8,579 bases of DNA from an uncultured Mobilibacterium sp. (GTDB taxonomy: Bacteria > Bacillota > Clostridia > Peptostreptococcales > Anaerovoracaceae): contig CAMYCF010000018.1 in the NCBI GenBank assembly GCA_947254375.1, positions 1 to 8,579 of the forward strand, read 5' to 3'. The position numbers and the translations under genes are program-made. Below the pieces are notes generated by a model. It ran no database searches. It had not been told where the DNA came from and was given only the letters and a program-made list of their open reading frames with translations. Positions within the stretch are counted from its first letter, which is position 1. Each line of letters opens with the position of its first letter. Shown here piece after piece: positions 1-5,343 of this stretch.

Positions 1-8
1 GATGCCAT
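1..8 (-). CDS. Start of an unidentified gene running off the left edge
   Basis: On the minus strand an ATG at 8-6 followed by GCA begins a reading frame that leaves the window after two codons. A good ribosome binding site, GGAGG at 19-15, lies six bases upstream, and this pairing is the only evidence. Nothing can be said about the product. The stretch 20-180 between it and the ssrA terminator holds no convincing gene. I found only weak promoter-like hexamers there (for example TATATC at about 38), with no good -35 partner. Confidence 0.4.
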
Positions 9-184
9 TTGATTCCTCCATAAAGCAAGTCAAACGATATACCCACGAAGCAAACCTTTACTTTTAAGTCTAACCTCGCAGACCGCCGAAAACAAGAAAA
101 ACCCATCCCGGAAACGACTGCAAAGCGGGCTGTTTTATGCCTAAAAATGCTGAAGTCCCTTGCAATCAAGACCTTTCGGCAATG

Positions 185-221
185 AAAAAGGAAGCATATT
201 ATTCTATCAAAATATGCTTCC
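185..221 (-). terminator. Intrinsic terminator of ssrA
   Basis: The arms GGAAGCATATT (190-200) and AATATGCTTCC (211-221) form a perfect 11-bp stem with a 10-base loop. On the minus strand the stem is followed by five T (185-189). It begins six bases after the CCA end of the tmRNA, the usual spacing for a tmRNA terminator. Confidence 0.9.
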
Positions 222-226
222 TTATT

Positions 227-579
227 TGGTGGAGATGGTGAGAGTCGAACTCACGTCCAAGAACATATCCGAAGGACTTTCTCCGAGCGCATCCGTCGAT
301 TAAATTTTGCGGGACCGCCGTCCGACGGCGGGCTACGCTCCCGCTATCCCGTTATAACCTTACACTACCGGGAACTCATGCAAGGGGTCCTGCATGTTTG
401 ACGCCTTGACCGAAGCCTGCAGGTGAACCTCGGAAGACGCGCGGGGCTGAACTATGCAGCCAGTGCGAAATTGTTGTTTCTTTTAGCGTTTATATTTAAA
501 CGGCCGCTTTTAACGTAGACTCGGCGACTACGGCTCGCTTACCCTTGTTCAACATACCTGTCGAAACCTTTACATCCCC
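227..579 (-). ncRNA. ssrA: Transfer-messenger RNA (tmRNA)
   Basis: This RNA rescues ribosomes stalled on messages without a stop codon and tags the incomplete protein for proteolysis. It works with SmpB, whose gene is at 2706-3173. The 353-nt mature form starts GGGGATG and ends CATCTCCACCA. These pair as a seven-base acceptor stem with one G-U, and CCA is encoded. The T-arm with its TTCGACTCTC loop (about 240-255) and the 5' TTTCGACAGG segment are hallmark tRNA-like sequences. The tag reading frame is at 487-452. Between the tag frame and the 3' end lie GC-rich inverted repeats consistent with the downstream pseudoknots, including CCGCCG/CGGCGG near 312-328. It is a one-piece tmRNA, not a permuted one. 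The pre-tmRNA probably has a 5' leader of about 35 nt to be removed by RNase P. Confidence 0.96.
452..487 (-). other. tmRNA tag reading frame (AKRNNNFALAA)
   Basis: Inside the tmRNA, reading from a GCT resume codon gives A-K-R-N-N-N-F-A-L-A-A and then TAG. The resume codon follows TATAAAC, as in many Bacillota tmRNAs. The FALAA end is the ClpXP-type degron typical of clostridia. The exact resume codon is inferred from family position and was not shown directly. The 11-residue length and basic K-R near the start are slightly unusual compared with the common acidic clostridial tags (AxDNFALAA). Confidence 0.85.
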
Positions 580-620
580 ATGTAAAAACCGTTCCGAAAG
601 ACCGTTTCCCTTGCTTTATG

Positions 621-650
621 ATTATATAAAATATCGGCGAACCGTGTCAA
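621..650 (-). promoter_or_regulatory. Consensus sigma-A promoter of ssrA
   Basis: TTGACA (650-645) and TATAAT (626-621) are perfect consensus hexamers, 18 bp apart, reading toward ssrA. Transcription would start near 614, about 35 nt before the mature 5' end. A strong promoter fits a very abundant RNA. Confidence 0.88.
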
Positions 651-662
651 GCGGGCCGGGCT

Positions 663-711
663 CCGAAGCAATCCCGTCACACCTTTGGCGTCACCGGCCG
701 AGCCGCTTCGG
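663..711 (-). terminator. Hairpin after the 174-residue protein gene, possible terminator
   Basis: The outer arms CCGAAGC (663-669) and GCTTCGG (705-711) can pair. An inner stem forms around 679-694, with ACGCC and GGTGT closing on AAA. On the minus strand it begins two bases after the stop codon at 714 but has no T run. On the plus strand it is followed by TTTT. It may end the permease unit before the ssrA promoter, or act as an mRNA 3' end barrier. Termination itself is uncertain. Confidence 0.4.
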
Positions 712-713
712 TT

Positions 714-1238
714 TTACAGTTCTTCCATGTCGCGGTCTTCTTTGCTGAGTCCGACCGGCCTCTCGTCTTCATAGAGCATCGGGCTTTTTGCGGCGATCTC
801 TTCGATCGTTTCGTGCACCCGATCGAGATCTTCGAGGAATTTATCCATCAACTCATACGGCACGTTCCTGTTCAGGAAAAGCTGCTCGATCTGACGGTTG
901 AATTCCGAGAGTTTGTCGGTCGTCTCGATGAACCTGTCGAAATTTTTACTGTTGCATGCTTTTGAAAATTTTGCCAGATCGCGTTTGATGTACTCGATTA
1001 TATCGGTCTCGCCGTAAAATTTTCCGAGCAGGATCGGATAAGGCGTGATCCTGTGAAGGTACATTCCCTTGCCGCTCCGTATATCGATTTTATAGATCAG
1101 CTCAACGCCTTCTACGAGCTCAAAGTGGTAAATATTTATGTGCGCAGGGTCAGATTTTACCTCCTTCGCGCCCATCTGTTTTACCATCATCGTTATCATA
1201 TCGCTGGACACCTTGTCCGTCGTGTATTTGTTATTCAT
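714..1238 (-). CDS. Uncharacterised 174-residue protein
   Basis: I do not recognise a family. The start ATG at 1238 follows AAAGGTGG with about six bases of spacing. The protein is soluble, with no signal peptide or membrane segment. Residues 1-75 look like a mixed alpha/beta fold: strands around HINIYHFEL and ELIYKIDI, then MYLHRITPYPILLGKF. Residues 78-152 are charged and predicted helical, with DIIEYIKRDLAKF, FDRFIETTDKL and LMDKFLEDLDRVHETIEEI. The tail is acidic (EDRDMEEL). It starts 44 bp after the permease stop and is probably co-transcribed with it. A role linked to the permease or to the ssrA/smpB region is possible but unsupported. The absence of stops and the good ribosome site make it a real gene. 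Confidence 0.75.
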   Translation of the reverse strand: MNNKYTTDKVSSDMITMMVKQMGAKEVKSDPAHINIYHFELVEGVELIYKIDIRSGKGMYLHRITPYPILLGKFYGETDIIEYIKRDLAKFSKACNSKNFDRFIETTDKLSEFNRQIEQLFLNRNVPYELMDKFLEDLDRVHETIEEIAAKSPMLYEDERPVGLSKEDRDMEEL

Positions 1239-1239
1239 A

Positions 1240-1275
1240 TCGCACCACCTTTACGTGTCGCACCGCCTTTACGTG
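1240..1275 (-). repeat. 18-bp tandem duplication carrying the ribosome binding site
   Basis: Two adjacent 18-bp copies, 1240-1257 and 1258-1275, differ at one base (A1247 versus G1265). On the minus strand each contains AAAGG(T/C)GG, so the mRNA between the permease and the 174-residue protein carries two successive Shine-Dalgarno-like elements. Only the one nearer the start codon is correctly spaced. Confidence 0.85.
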
Positions 1276-1282
1276 CATATTT

Positions 1283-2545
1283 TTACATACCGTATTTTAA
1301 AAGCAAAAATGCGGAAGATATAACTATCGAAACGAGCATGAACGGCATACCGACTTTGAGATAACTCTTGAATGTTATCGGATGCCCGTGCTTCGTACTT
1401 ATATCGGACAGGACGACGTTCGCGGAAGCTCCGATCATCGTACCGTTTCCGCCGAGACACGCGCCGAGTGAGATCGCCCACCAGAGCGGTTCGACGTCCA
1501 CTCCGCTCGACTTCATCGCGAGGACGAGAGGTATCAGCGTCGCTACGAACGGTATGTTGTCCAGGAAGGACGAGAGGAGCGCGGAAGCCCACAGCAATAT
1601 CATCATTGTCATGACGGGATCTGTGCTCGTCTTTCCGATAACGTAATGCGCAACGTTTTTGATGACGCCCGTTTCGGTCAAACCGCCTACTACGATAAAG
1701 AGAGACATGAAGAAGACGATCGTCGTCCACTCAACCCCCATTATTGCCTCGTCGACGTCCTGCTTACCGATGATCAGCATGAGCGCCGCCGCACTGAGCG
1801 AAACTACGGCCGAGCTTACTCCGATTTTATCGTGGAAGATAAAACCTATTATTACCAGGATAACCACGACCACTGCCTTGTTCATAAGAGCCCTGTCGCT
1901 GACCGATTTATCGGGATCGAGGGCCATGACTTTTTCGGTGTTGATATCGCCGACTTCGATCTTCCTTTTATAGATGATCTTCATCATCAGGATCAAAGCG
2001 ATGACGACGAGGACGGCAACTCCGCCCGTGTTCTTCAGGAAGTCCACGAAAGAAAGGTTTGCCGCACTTCCGATCATTATGTTAGGCGGGTCACCTATGA
2101 GGGTCGCGGTACCGCCGATGTTCGATGCCAGGATCTGCGTCATCAGGAACGGCACCGGATCTATATCGAGCATGTTCGTTATCGCGATCGTCATCGGGCC
2201 GACGAGCAATACGGTCGTTACGTTGTCGAGTATCGACGAGAGGAGCGCGGTTATTACCACGAACGCCACCATTATTTTCCAGGGATCACCGTGTACGGCT
2301 TTCGCGGCTCGGACAGCTATGTATTCGAACATGCCGGATTTCCTGACGACAGCGACGAAGATCATCATTCCCATCAGTACGCCGATCGTGTTGAAGTCTA
2401 TGTATGATATCGCCTTGCCGAACGACATCACGCCAAAAAGCATCAAAGCGACCGCACCCGCGAGAGCTGCCGCCGCCCTGTGGACTTTTTCACTCATGAT
2501 CAGGCCGATCACCGCGATAAAAATCACTACAGCTATTTTTTCCAA
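1283..2545 (-). CDS. ArsB/NhaD-type ion permease (IT superfamily)
   Basis: This integral membrane transporter of about 420 residues belongs to the ArsB / NhaD / citrate-permease group. Substrate is not readable from sequence. Arsenite, Na+/H+ exchange or an organic or inorganic anion are all possible. The two halves are internal repeats, as the family requires: SSILDN (about 103-108) is echoed by SSFLDN (325-330). The reentrant-loop motif SNIGGTATLIGDPPN (141-155) is echoed by CLGGNGTMIGASANV (363-377). Hydrophobic helices cover most of the rest, with a polar linker around 197-222 (KRKIEVGDINTEK). Start choice: the longest frame opens at GTG 2554, but that codon abuts the GGAG. TTG at 2545 lies eight bases after GGAGG and gives MEKIAVV, so I prefer it. 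No arsR or other resistance gene is nearby, which speaks mildly against arsenic. Confidence 0.88.
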   Translation of the reverse strand: MEKIAVVIFIAVIGLIMSEKVHRAAAALAGAVALMLFGVMSFGKAISYIDFNTIGVLMGMMIFVAVVRKSGMFEYIAVRAAKAVHGDPWKIMVAFVVITALLSSILDNVTTVLLVGPMTIAITNMLDIDPVPFLMTQILASNIGGTATLIGDPPNIMIGSAANLSFVDFLKNTGGVAVLVVIALILMMKIIYKRKIEVGDINTEKVMALDPDKSVSDRALMNKAVVVVILVIIGFIFHDKIGVSSAVVSLSAAALMLIIGKQDVDEAIMGVEWTTIVFFMSLFIVVGGLTETGVIKNVAHYVIGKTSTDPVMTMMILLWASALLSSFLDNIPFVATLIPLVLAMKSSGVDVEPLWWAISLGACLGGNGTMIGASANVVLSDISTKHGHPITFKSYLKVGMPFMLVSIVISSAFLLLKYGM

Positions 2546-2581
2546 ATCGACCACCTCCGTAAAAAGCTTTTCAAATAAGCA

Positions 2582-2607
2582 GACGATGCCCTTCCGGGAA
2601 CATCGCC
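2582..2607 (-). promoter_or_regulatory. 5' leader hairpin of the permease mRNA
   Basis: On the minus strand GGCGATG (2607-2601) pairs with CATCGTC (2588-2582), one pair being G-U. A two-base TT bulge follows, then CCC/GGG closed by a GGAA tetraloop of the GNRA type. The predicted transcription start (about 2607) puts this hairpin at the very 5' end of the mRNA, about 37 bases before the ribosome site. It may stabilise the message or regulate it. I could not match it to a known riboswitch. Confidence 0.5.
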
Positions 2608-2613
2608 ACCTAC

Positions 2614-2641
2614 ATTTTACTACTTAAGTTTTCCGTGTAAA
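2614..2641 (-). promoter_or_regulatory. Promoter of the permease unit
   Basis: TTTACA (2641-2636) and TAAAAT (2619-2614), each five of six to consensus, are separated by 16 bp and read toward the permease. It lies just beyond the smpB terminator, so the permease unit is transcribed independently of the smpB operon. Confidence 0.65.
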
Positions 2642-2669
2642 GGGGCTGATACTTTTTTCACGACGGGGT

Positions 2670-2702
2670 AAAAAAAGCGGGCCGCCCACGCGGACGGTCC
2701 CG
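2670..2702 (-). terminator. Intrinsic terminator after smpB
   Basis: Three bases after the smpB stop, CGGG-A-CCGTCC pairs with GGGCGG-CCCG (2702-2678). One A is bulged, one pair is G-U and the loop is GCGT. The hairpin is followed by seven T on the minus strand (2676-2670). This is a strong factor-independent terminator closing the synthase-lepB-smpB operon. Confidence 0.92.
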
Positions 2703-2705
2703 TTA

Positions 2706-3173
2706 TCAAAAGCTCCGTTTTTTCTTAATTCTTTCCATCCTGCGGCCCGCGTCCTTCTTCGCGATCGCCTCACGCTTGTCGTATAACTTTTTACCGCGTG
2801 CGATACCGATCTCCATTTTTGCACGACCGTCTTCATTTATATAGAGTTTGAGCGGTACCACCGTCACGCCGTTCTCGCGCGTCAGCTCGGCGATCTTCCT
2901 TATCTCTTTCTTGTGGAGCAGAAGCTTACGGTCGCGAAGCGGATCAACGTTGTACCTGTTCCCCTGCTCGTAAGGCGAAATGTGCATCCCGAGCACGACA
3001 AGCTCGCCGTTCGACACCTTGGCGTAACTCTCTTTGATGCTCACCTTGCCCGCGCGCACGGATTTTATCTCGGTGCCCGTCAGAACTATCCCCGCCTCGT
3101 ACGTTTGGTCGATAAAATAGTCGTGATAGGCCTTTTTATTCGCAGCTGCCAGAAAAACTTTCCTTTTACCCAT
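2706..3173 (-). CDS. smpB: SsrA-binding protein SmpB
   Basis: SmpB binds the tRNA-like end of tmRNA and delivers it to stalled ribosomes. Its C-terminal tail reads the empty mRNA channel. The 155 residues match the family length. Diagnostic motifs are LTGTEIKS (31-38), HISPYEQGNRYN (64-75), then DPLRDRKLLLHKKEI (77-91) and KKLYDKRE (128-135). The very basic tail (RRMERIKKKRSF) completes the picture. The ATG at 3173 follows GGAG with five bases of spacing. The gene starts 11 bp after the lepB stop and is last in its operon. Its RNA partner ssrA is 2.1 kb further along the same strand but has a separate promoter. Confidence 0.97.
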   Translation of the reverse strand: MGKRKVFLAAANKKAYHDYFIDQTYEAGIVLTGTEIKSVRAGKVSIKESYAKVSNGELVVLGMHISPYEQGNRYNVDPLRDRKLLLHKKEIRKIAELTRENGVTVVPLKLYINEDGRAKMEIGIARGKKLYDKREAIAKKDAGRRMERIKKKRSF

Positions 3174-3184
3174 TACCTCTCCGG

Positions 3185-3706
3185 CTAAAAAGTTTTTATA
3201 TTTTTGAACGGGAACAGCCTGATGACGACCTTCCCCTTTATGTCGCTCTTTTTAACGAAGCCGACCTCGGCATACCTGCTGTCGACGCTCACGAGGCGGT
3301 TGTCGCCCATTACGAAATACTTGTTGTCCGGCACCTTGGCGCCTTCTATGTCGCCGTTCGTCGTGCCGTCTTTTGTGTAATCCTCTTCAATCATCTTTCC
3401 GTCGATGTAGACCTGCCCGTCATGGATGCTGATCGTGTCGCCCGGGAGGCCGATGACCCTTTTTACGAGGAGCTTGTTCTTGCCGTTCTCATCGACAAGG
3501 TCCGACTTGAACACTATGATATCGCCGCGTTTCGGCGAGTGGCTCGAATATGCCCTTCTGTAGGTGATTATGTAATCGTTGTTGTTCAGGGTCGGCTGCA
3601 TCGAGTGCTGTCTCACTATCGTCGGCCTTATAAAAGTAAGCACACCCGCGGCTATTATTCCCGCTATTATGACGTCTTTGACCAGTTCTTTTGTAAAATC
3701 GCTCAT
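3185..3706 (-). CDS. lepB: Signal peptidase I
   Basis: This membrane-bound serine/lysine protease removes signal peptides from exported proteins on the outer face of the cytoplasmic membrane. The 173-residue protein has one N-terminal membrane anchor (about 11-27). The catalytic serine is S35 in HSMQPTL and the catalytic lysine K82 in KRVIGLPGD. The conserved GDNR (134-137) and DSRY (142-145) box follows. It has the short single-anchor form typical of Gram-positive bacteria. The start ATG at 3706 overlaps the stop of the upstream synthase gene as ATGA, so translation is probably coupled. GGAGG lies about ten bases upstream. The open frame extends further upstream (to 3805), but that part is the overlapped synthase sequence and has no ribosome site. 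Confidence 0.96.
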   Translation of the reverse strand: MSDFTKELVKDVIIAGIIAAGVLTFIRPTIVRQHSMQPTLNNNDYIITYRRAYSSHSPKRGDIIVFKSDLVDENGKNKLLVKRVIGLPGDTISIHDGQVYIDGKMIEEDYTKDGTTNGDIEGAKVPDNKYFVMGDNRLVSVDSRYAEVGFVKKSDIKGKVVIRLFPFKNIKTF

Positions 3707-4686
3707 CGAGCACTTTCCTCCAATCCGTGTACTACCTCGGTAAAAAATTTCGGCGGGCCTTCTTCGAACGACCGTCCGGACAGGTATCCGAGCGGCTCTC
3801 CGCACTCCCCGAACACGAGCCTCGTGCTGTGGAGAAGTTGCGTCCCGGCGCCGAATTTATCTTTGATATATCTGTTGATGCGCACCGCCCTTCCGGTCGC
3901 ATATTTCGCATCGCCCGCTACGGGATATCCCACGCTCGCGAGGTGCGCCCTTATCTGATGCGTCCTTCCCGTCAGCAGTTCGACTTCGACGAGTGTCACA
4001 CCGCTGAGGGCTTTTATCGGTCGCGCTACGGTCTCGATGTGTTTTGCGGCTCGATCCTCTGAAACTATCGTGACCCTGTTCGCACTCTCATCCTTGACGA
4101 GCCCTCCGCTGAGCCTAAGTTCCTCTTTCAGTTCTCCGCAAACTATCGTCAGATAGAACTTTCCTATCTCTCCGCTCCTTATCAGCCGGTTCAGCTCGCG
4201 GAGCGAAGATGCGTTCTTCCCGAACACGACGAGTCCCGTCGTGTTCCTGTCCAGTCTGTTCGCCGGAGCCGGCGCAAAGACCTTCTCGGAACGCGGATCG
4301 TATTCGCCCTTCGCGATCAGGTAGTCCTTGACGCGGTTCGCGAGGTGGTCCTTTTTCTCGACGGAATCGCCGTGGGTCAGTAGGCCAAACGGCTTATTCG
4401 CTATCAAGATGTTCTCATCTTCGTAGACGATCGAAAGCGGTTTTACCGCCGCCTGCCGCTCCTCGGCCTCGCCGATCATCTCAGCGAGCGCTTCGTCCGG
4501 GACGTACAGCGTTATCTCGTCGCCGTCGCACAGCATGTACGACGAGTCCTTCCGCTTTCCGTTGACTTTTACGTCTTTTCTTATGCATTTATAAATATAG
4601 CCGAGCGACGCGTTCCGCATGTATTTTCGCAGGAATCTGTCGAGCCTTTGGCCCGCATCGTTCGGACATATGGTGATTTTTTTCAT
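3703..4686 (-). CDS. RluC/RluD-family RNA pseudouridine synthase
   Basis: This enzyme converts specific uridines, most likely in 23S rRNA, to pseudouridine. The 327 residues hold an N-terminal S4-like RNA-binding domain (about 8-65, with GQRLDRFL at 12-19). The catalytic domain follows: ANKPFGLLTHGD (96-107), catalytic Asp146 in NRLDRNTTGLVV, and LLTGRTHQIRAHL (237-249). The order and spacing are those of RluA/RluC/RluD, but I cannot tell which position it modifies. Start: ATG 4686 gives MKKITI in register with the family. An in-frame ATG at 4716 overlaps the -10 box of the promoter and precedes the expected transcription start, so it cannot be used. The ribosome site is weak (GGGG, eight bases upstream). 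First gene of the operon with lepB and smpB. Confidence 0.93.
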   Translation of the reverse strand: MKKITICPNDAGQRLDRFLRKYMRNASLGYIYKCIRKDVKVNGKRKDSSYMLCDGDEITLYVPDEALAEMIGEAEERQAAVKPLSIVYEDENILIANKPFGLLTHGDSVEKKDHLANRVKDYLIAKGEYDPRSEKVFAPAPANRLDRNTTGLVVFGKNASSLRELNRLIRSGEIGKFYLTIVCGELKEELRLSGGLVKDESANRVTIVSEDRAAKHIETVARPIKALSGVTLVEVELLTGRTHQIRAHLASVGYPVAGDAKYATGRAVRINRYIKDKFGAGTQLLHSTRLVFGECGEPLGYLSGRSFEEGPPKFFTEVVHGLEESAR

Positions 4687-4714
4687 TTCTTTTTCCCCGA
4701 AAATTGCCCCGAAC

Positions 4715-4743
4715 ATTATATCATGAAGATTTTTTTACGGCAA
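4715..4743 (-). promoter_or_regulatory. Promoter of the synthase-lepB-smpB operon
   Basis: TTGCCG (4743-4738), 17 bp, then TATAAT (4720-4715) preceded by TGA, making an extended -10. Start of transcription is expected near 4708, leaving a leader of about 22 nt. It stands back-to-back with the plus-strand promoter at 4785-4813. Confidence 0.8.
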
Positions 4744-4780
4744 CTTGAGAGCCTGCCGCAAACGCCCGATTTTTAGCGTC

Positions 4781-4794
4781 TTCTTTGCAAAGAA
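4781..4794. promoter_or_regulatory. 14-bp perfect palindrome over a -35 box
   Basis: TTCTTTGCAAAGAA is a perfect dyad. It covers the whole -35 hexamer (4785-4790) of the plus-strand promoter. A dimeric repressor bound here would block that promoter, but no regulator is identified. Confidence 0.5.
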
Positions 4795-4813
4795 CGGAAA
4801 AACAATGTATAAT
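4785..4813 (+). promoter_or_regulatory. Promoter of the MltG-like gene
   Basis: TTGCAA (4785-4790), 17 bp, TATAAT (4808-4813). Transcription would start near 4820, shortly before the AAGGAG ribosome site at 4834. Probably also drives pncB, since no better promoter is seen between the two genes. Confidence 0.75.
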
Positions 4814-4848
4814 AAGGCACATATAACAACGACAAGGAGCGTATCATA

Positions 4849-5289
4849 ATGAAAGGGTTCAAAGACTCTGTACATGCGACCAACGACATCTTGCTGGCGA
4901 TCGTGATCATAATCGTGGCTGCCGGGCTGATAATATGGAGACTGCACATCATCGTTACCTATCCGGAGCGGATGACCCAGCAGAATCCTACCACTACCGA
5001 GCAGAGAGAGGCGGCGAAATCGGCAAAAGATAAAAATCTCCCGATGGGTCCCGCTTTCAGTAAAGACAAGCTCACCAAGGACGTTACCGTAACGGTCACT
5101 TCCGACGGCGGTGAAAACGGGGTAAAAGACCTCATCGACAAGGGGCTTTTCAAGGACTACGCGCAGTACAGGGCCGCGGTAAAAGATCTCAAGCTCGACG
5201 AGGATCAGATAAACGCGGGTAAATACGATTTCAAGGCCGGAACGTCCGCGAAGAACGTCATAAAAGTAATGTTCCCGGCGCAATCGTAA
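4849..5289 (+). CDS. Membrane-anchored protein with MltG (YceG) LysM-like domain only
   Basis: A 146-residue protein with a short cytoplasmic N-terminus, one membrane helix (about 13-32) and a polar Q/T/E/K-rich linker (42-75). An extracytoplasmic domain of about 65 residues ends the protein. That domain (ENGVKDLIDKGLFKDYAQYR, 89-108; then INAGKYDFKAGTSAKNVIKVM, 121-141) resembles the accessory LysM-like subdomain of the endolytic transglycosylase MltG, whose family pattern is a K-A-G-x-Y-x-x-x-x-G-x-S segment. The catalytic YceG domain that follows in MltG is absent, because the gene stops right after the match. It is an intact gene with AAGGAG nine bases before the ATG, so it looks like a stand-alone family rather than a truncation. 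Cell-wall binding or modulation of MltG is an inference. pncB follows 54 bp downstream. Confidence 0.7.
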   Translation: MKGFKDSVHATNDILLAIVIIIVAAGLIIWRLHIIVTYPERMTQQNPTTTEQREAAKSAKDKNLPMGPAFSKDKLTKDVTVTVTSDGGENGVKDLIDKGLFKDYAQYRAAVKDLKLDEDQINAGKYDFKAGTSAKNVIKVMFPAQS

Positions 5290-5343
5290 CGCTTAAGTTA
5301 AGATAGATTTTCAGTATAAAAAGTATAAAAACAGGAGGTCGCT

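Noticed and set aside
90..145. Hairpin CCCG/CGGG as a second terminator left of ssrA
   Set aside because: Only four GC pairs enclose a 15-base loop, so it is too weak. The terminator at 185-221 already accounts for the end of ssrA.
545..748. Plus-strand open frame of 67 codons over the ssrA promoter
   Set aside because: It overlaps the 5' end of tmRNA and its consensus promoter on the other strand, and has no ribosome site.
1646..2407. Plus-strand open frame of 253 codons
   Set aside because: It lies entirely antisense to the permease, which has clear family motifs. Its composition (rich in R, H, D, Y) is typical of a shadow frame, and it has no ribosome site.
2546..2613. Fluoride riboswitch in the permease leader
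   Set aside because: GGCGATG is suggestive, but the downstream conserved segment and pseudoknot partner of that class are missing, and the leader is too short.
3707..3805. Longer N-terminus for lepB
   Set aside because: The extra 33 residues are the overlapped synthase 3' end in another frame. There is no ribosome site there, and the family starts just before the membrane anchor.
3422..3958. Plus-strand open frame of 178 codons over lepB and the synthase
   Set aside because: It is antisense to two genes with intact catalytic motifs and has no family resemblance.
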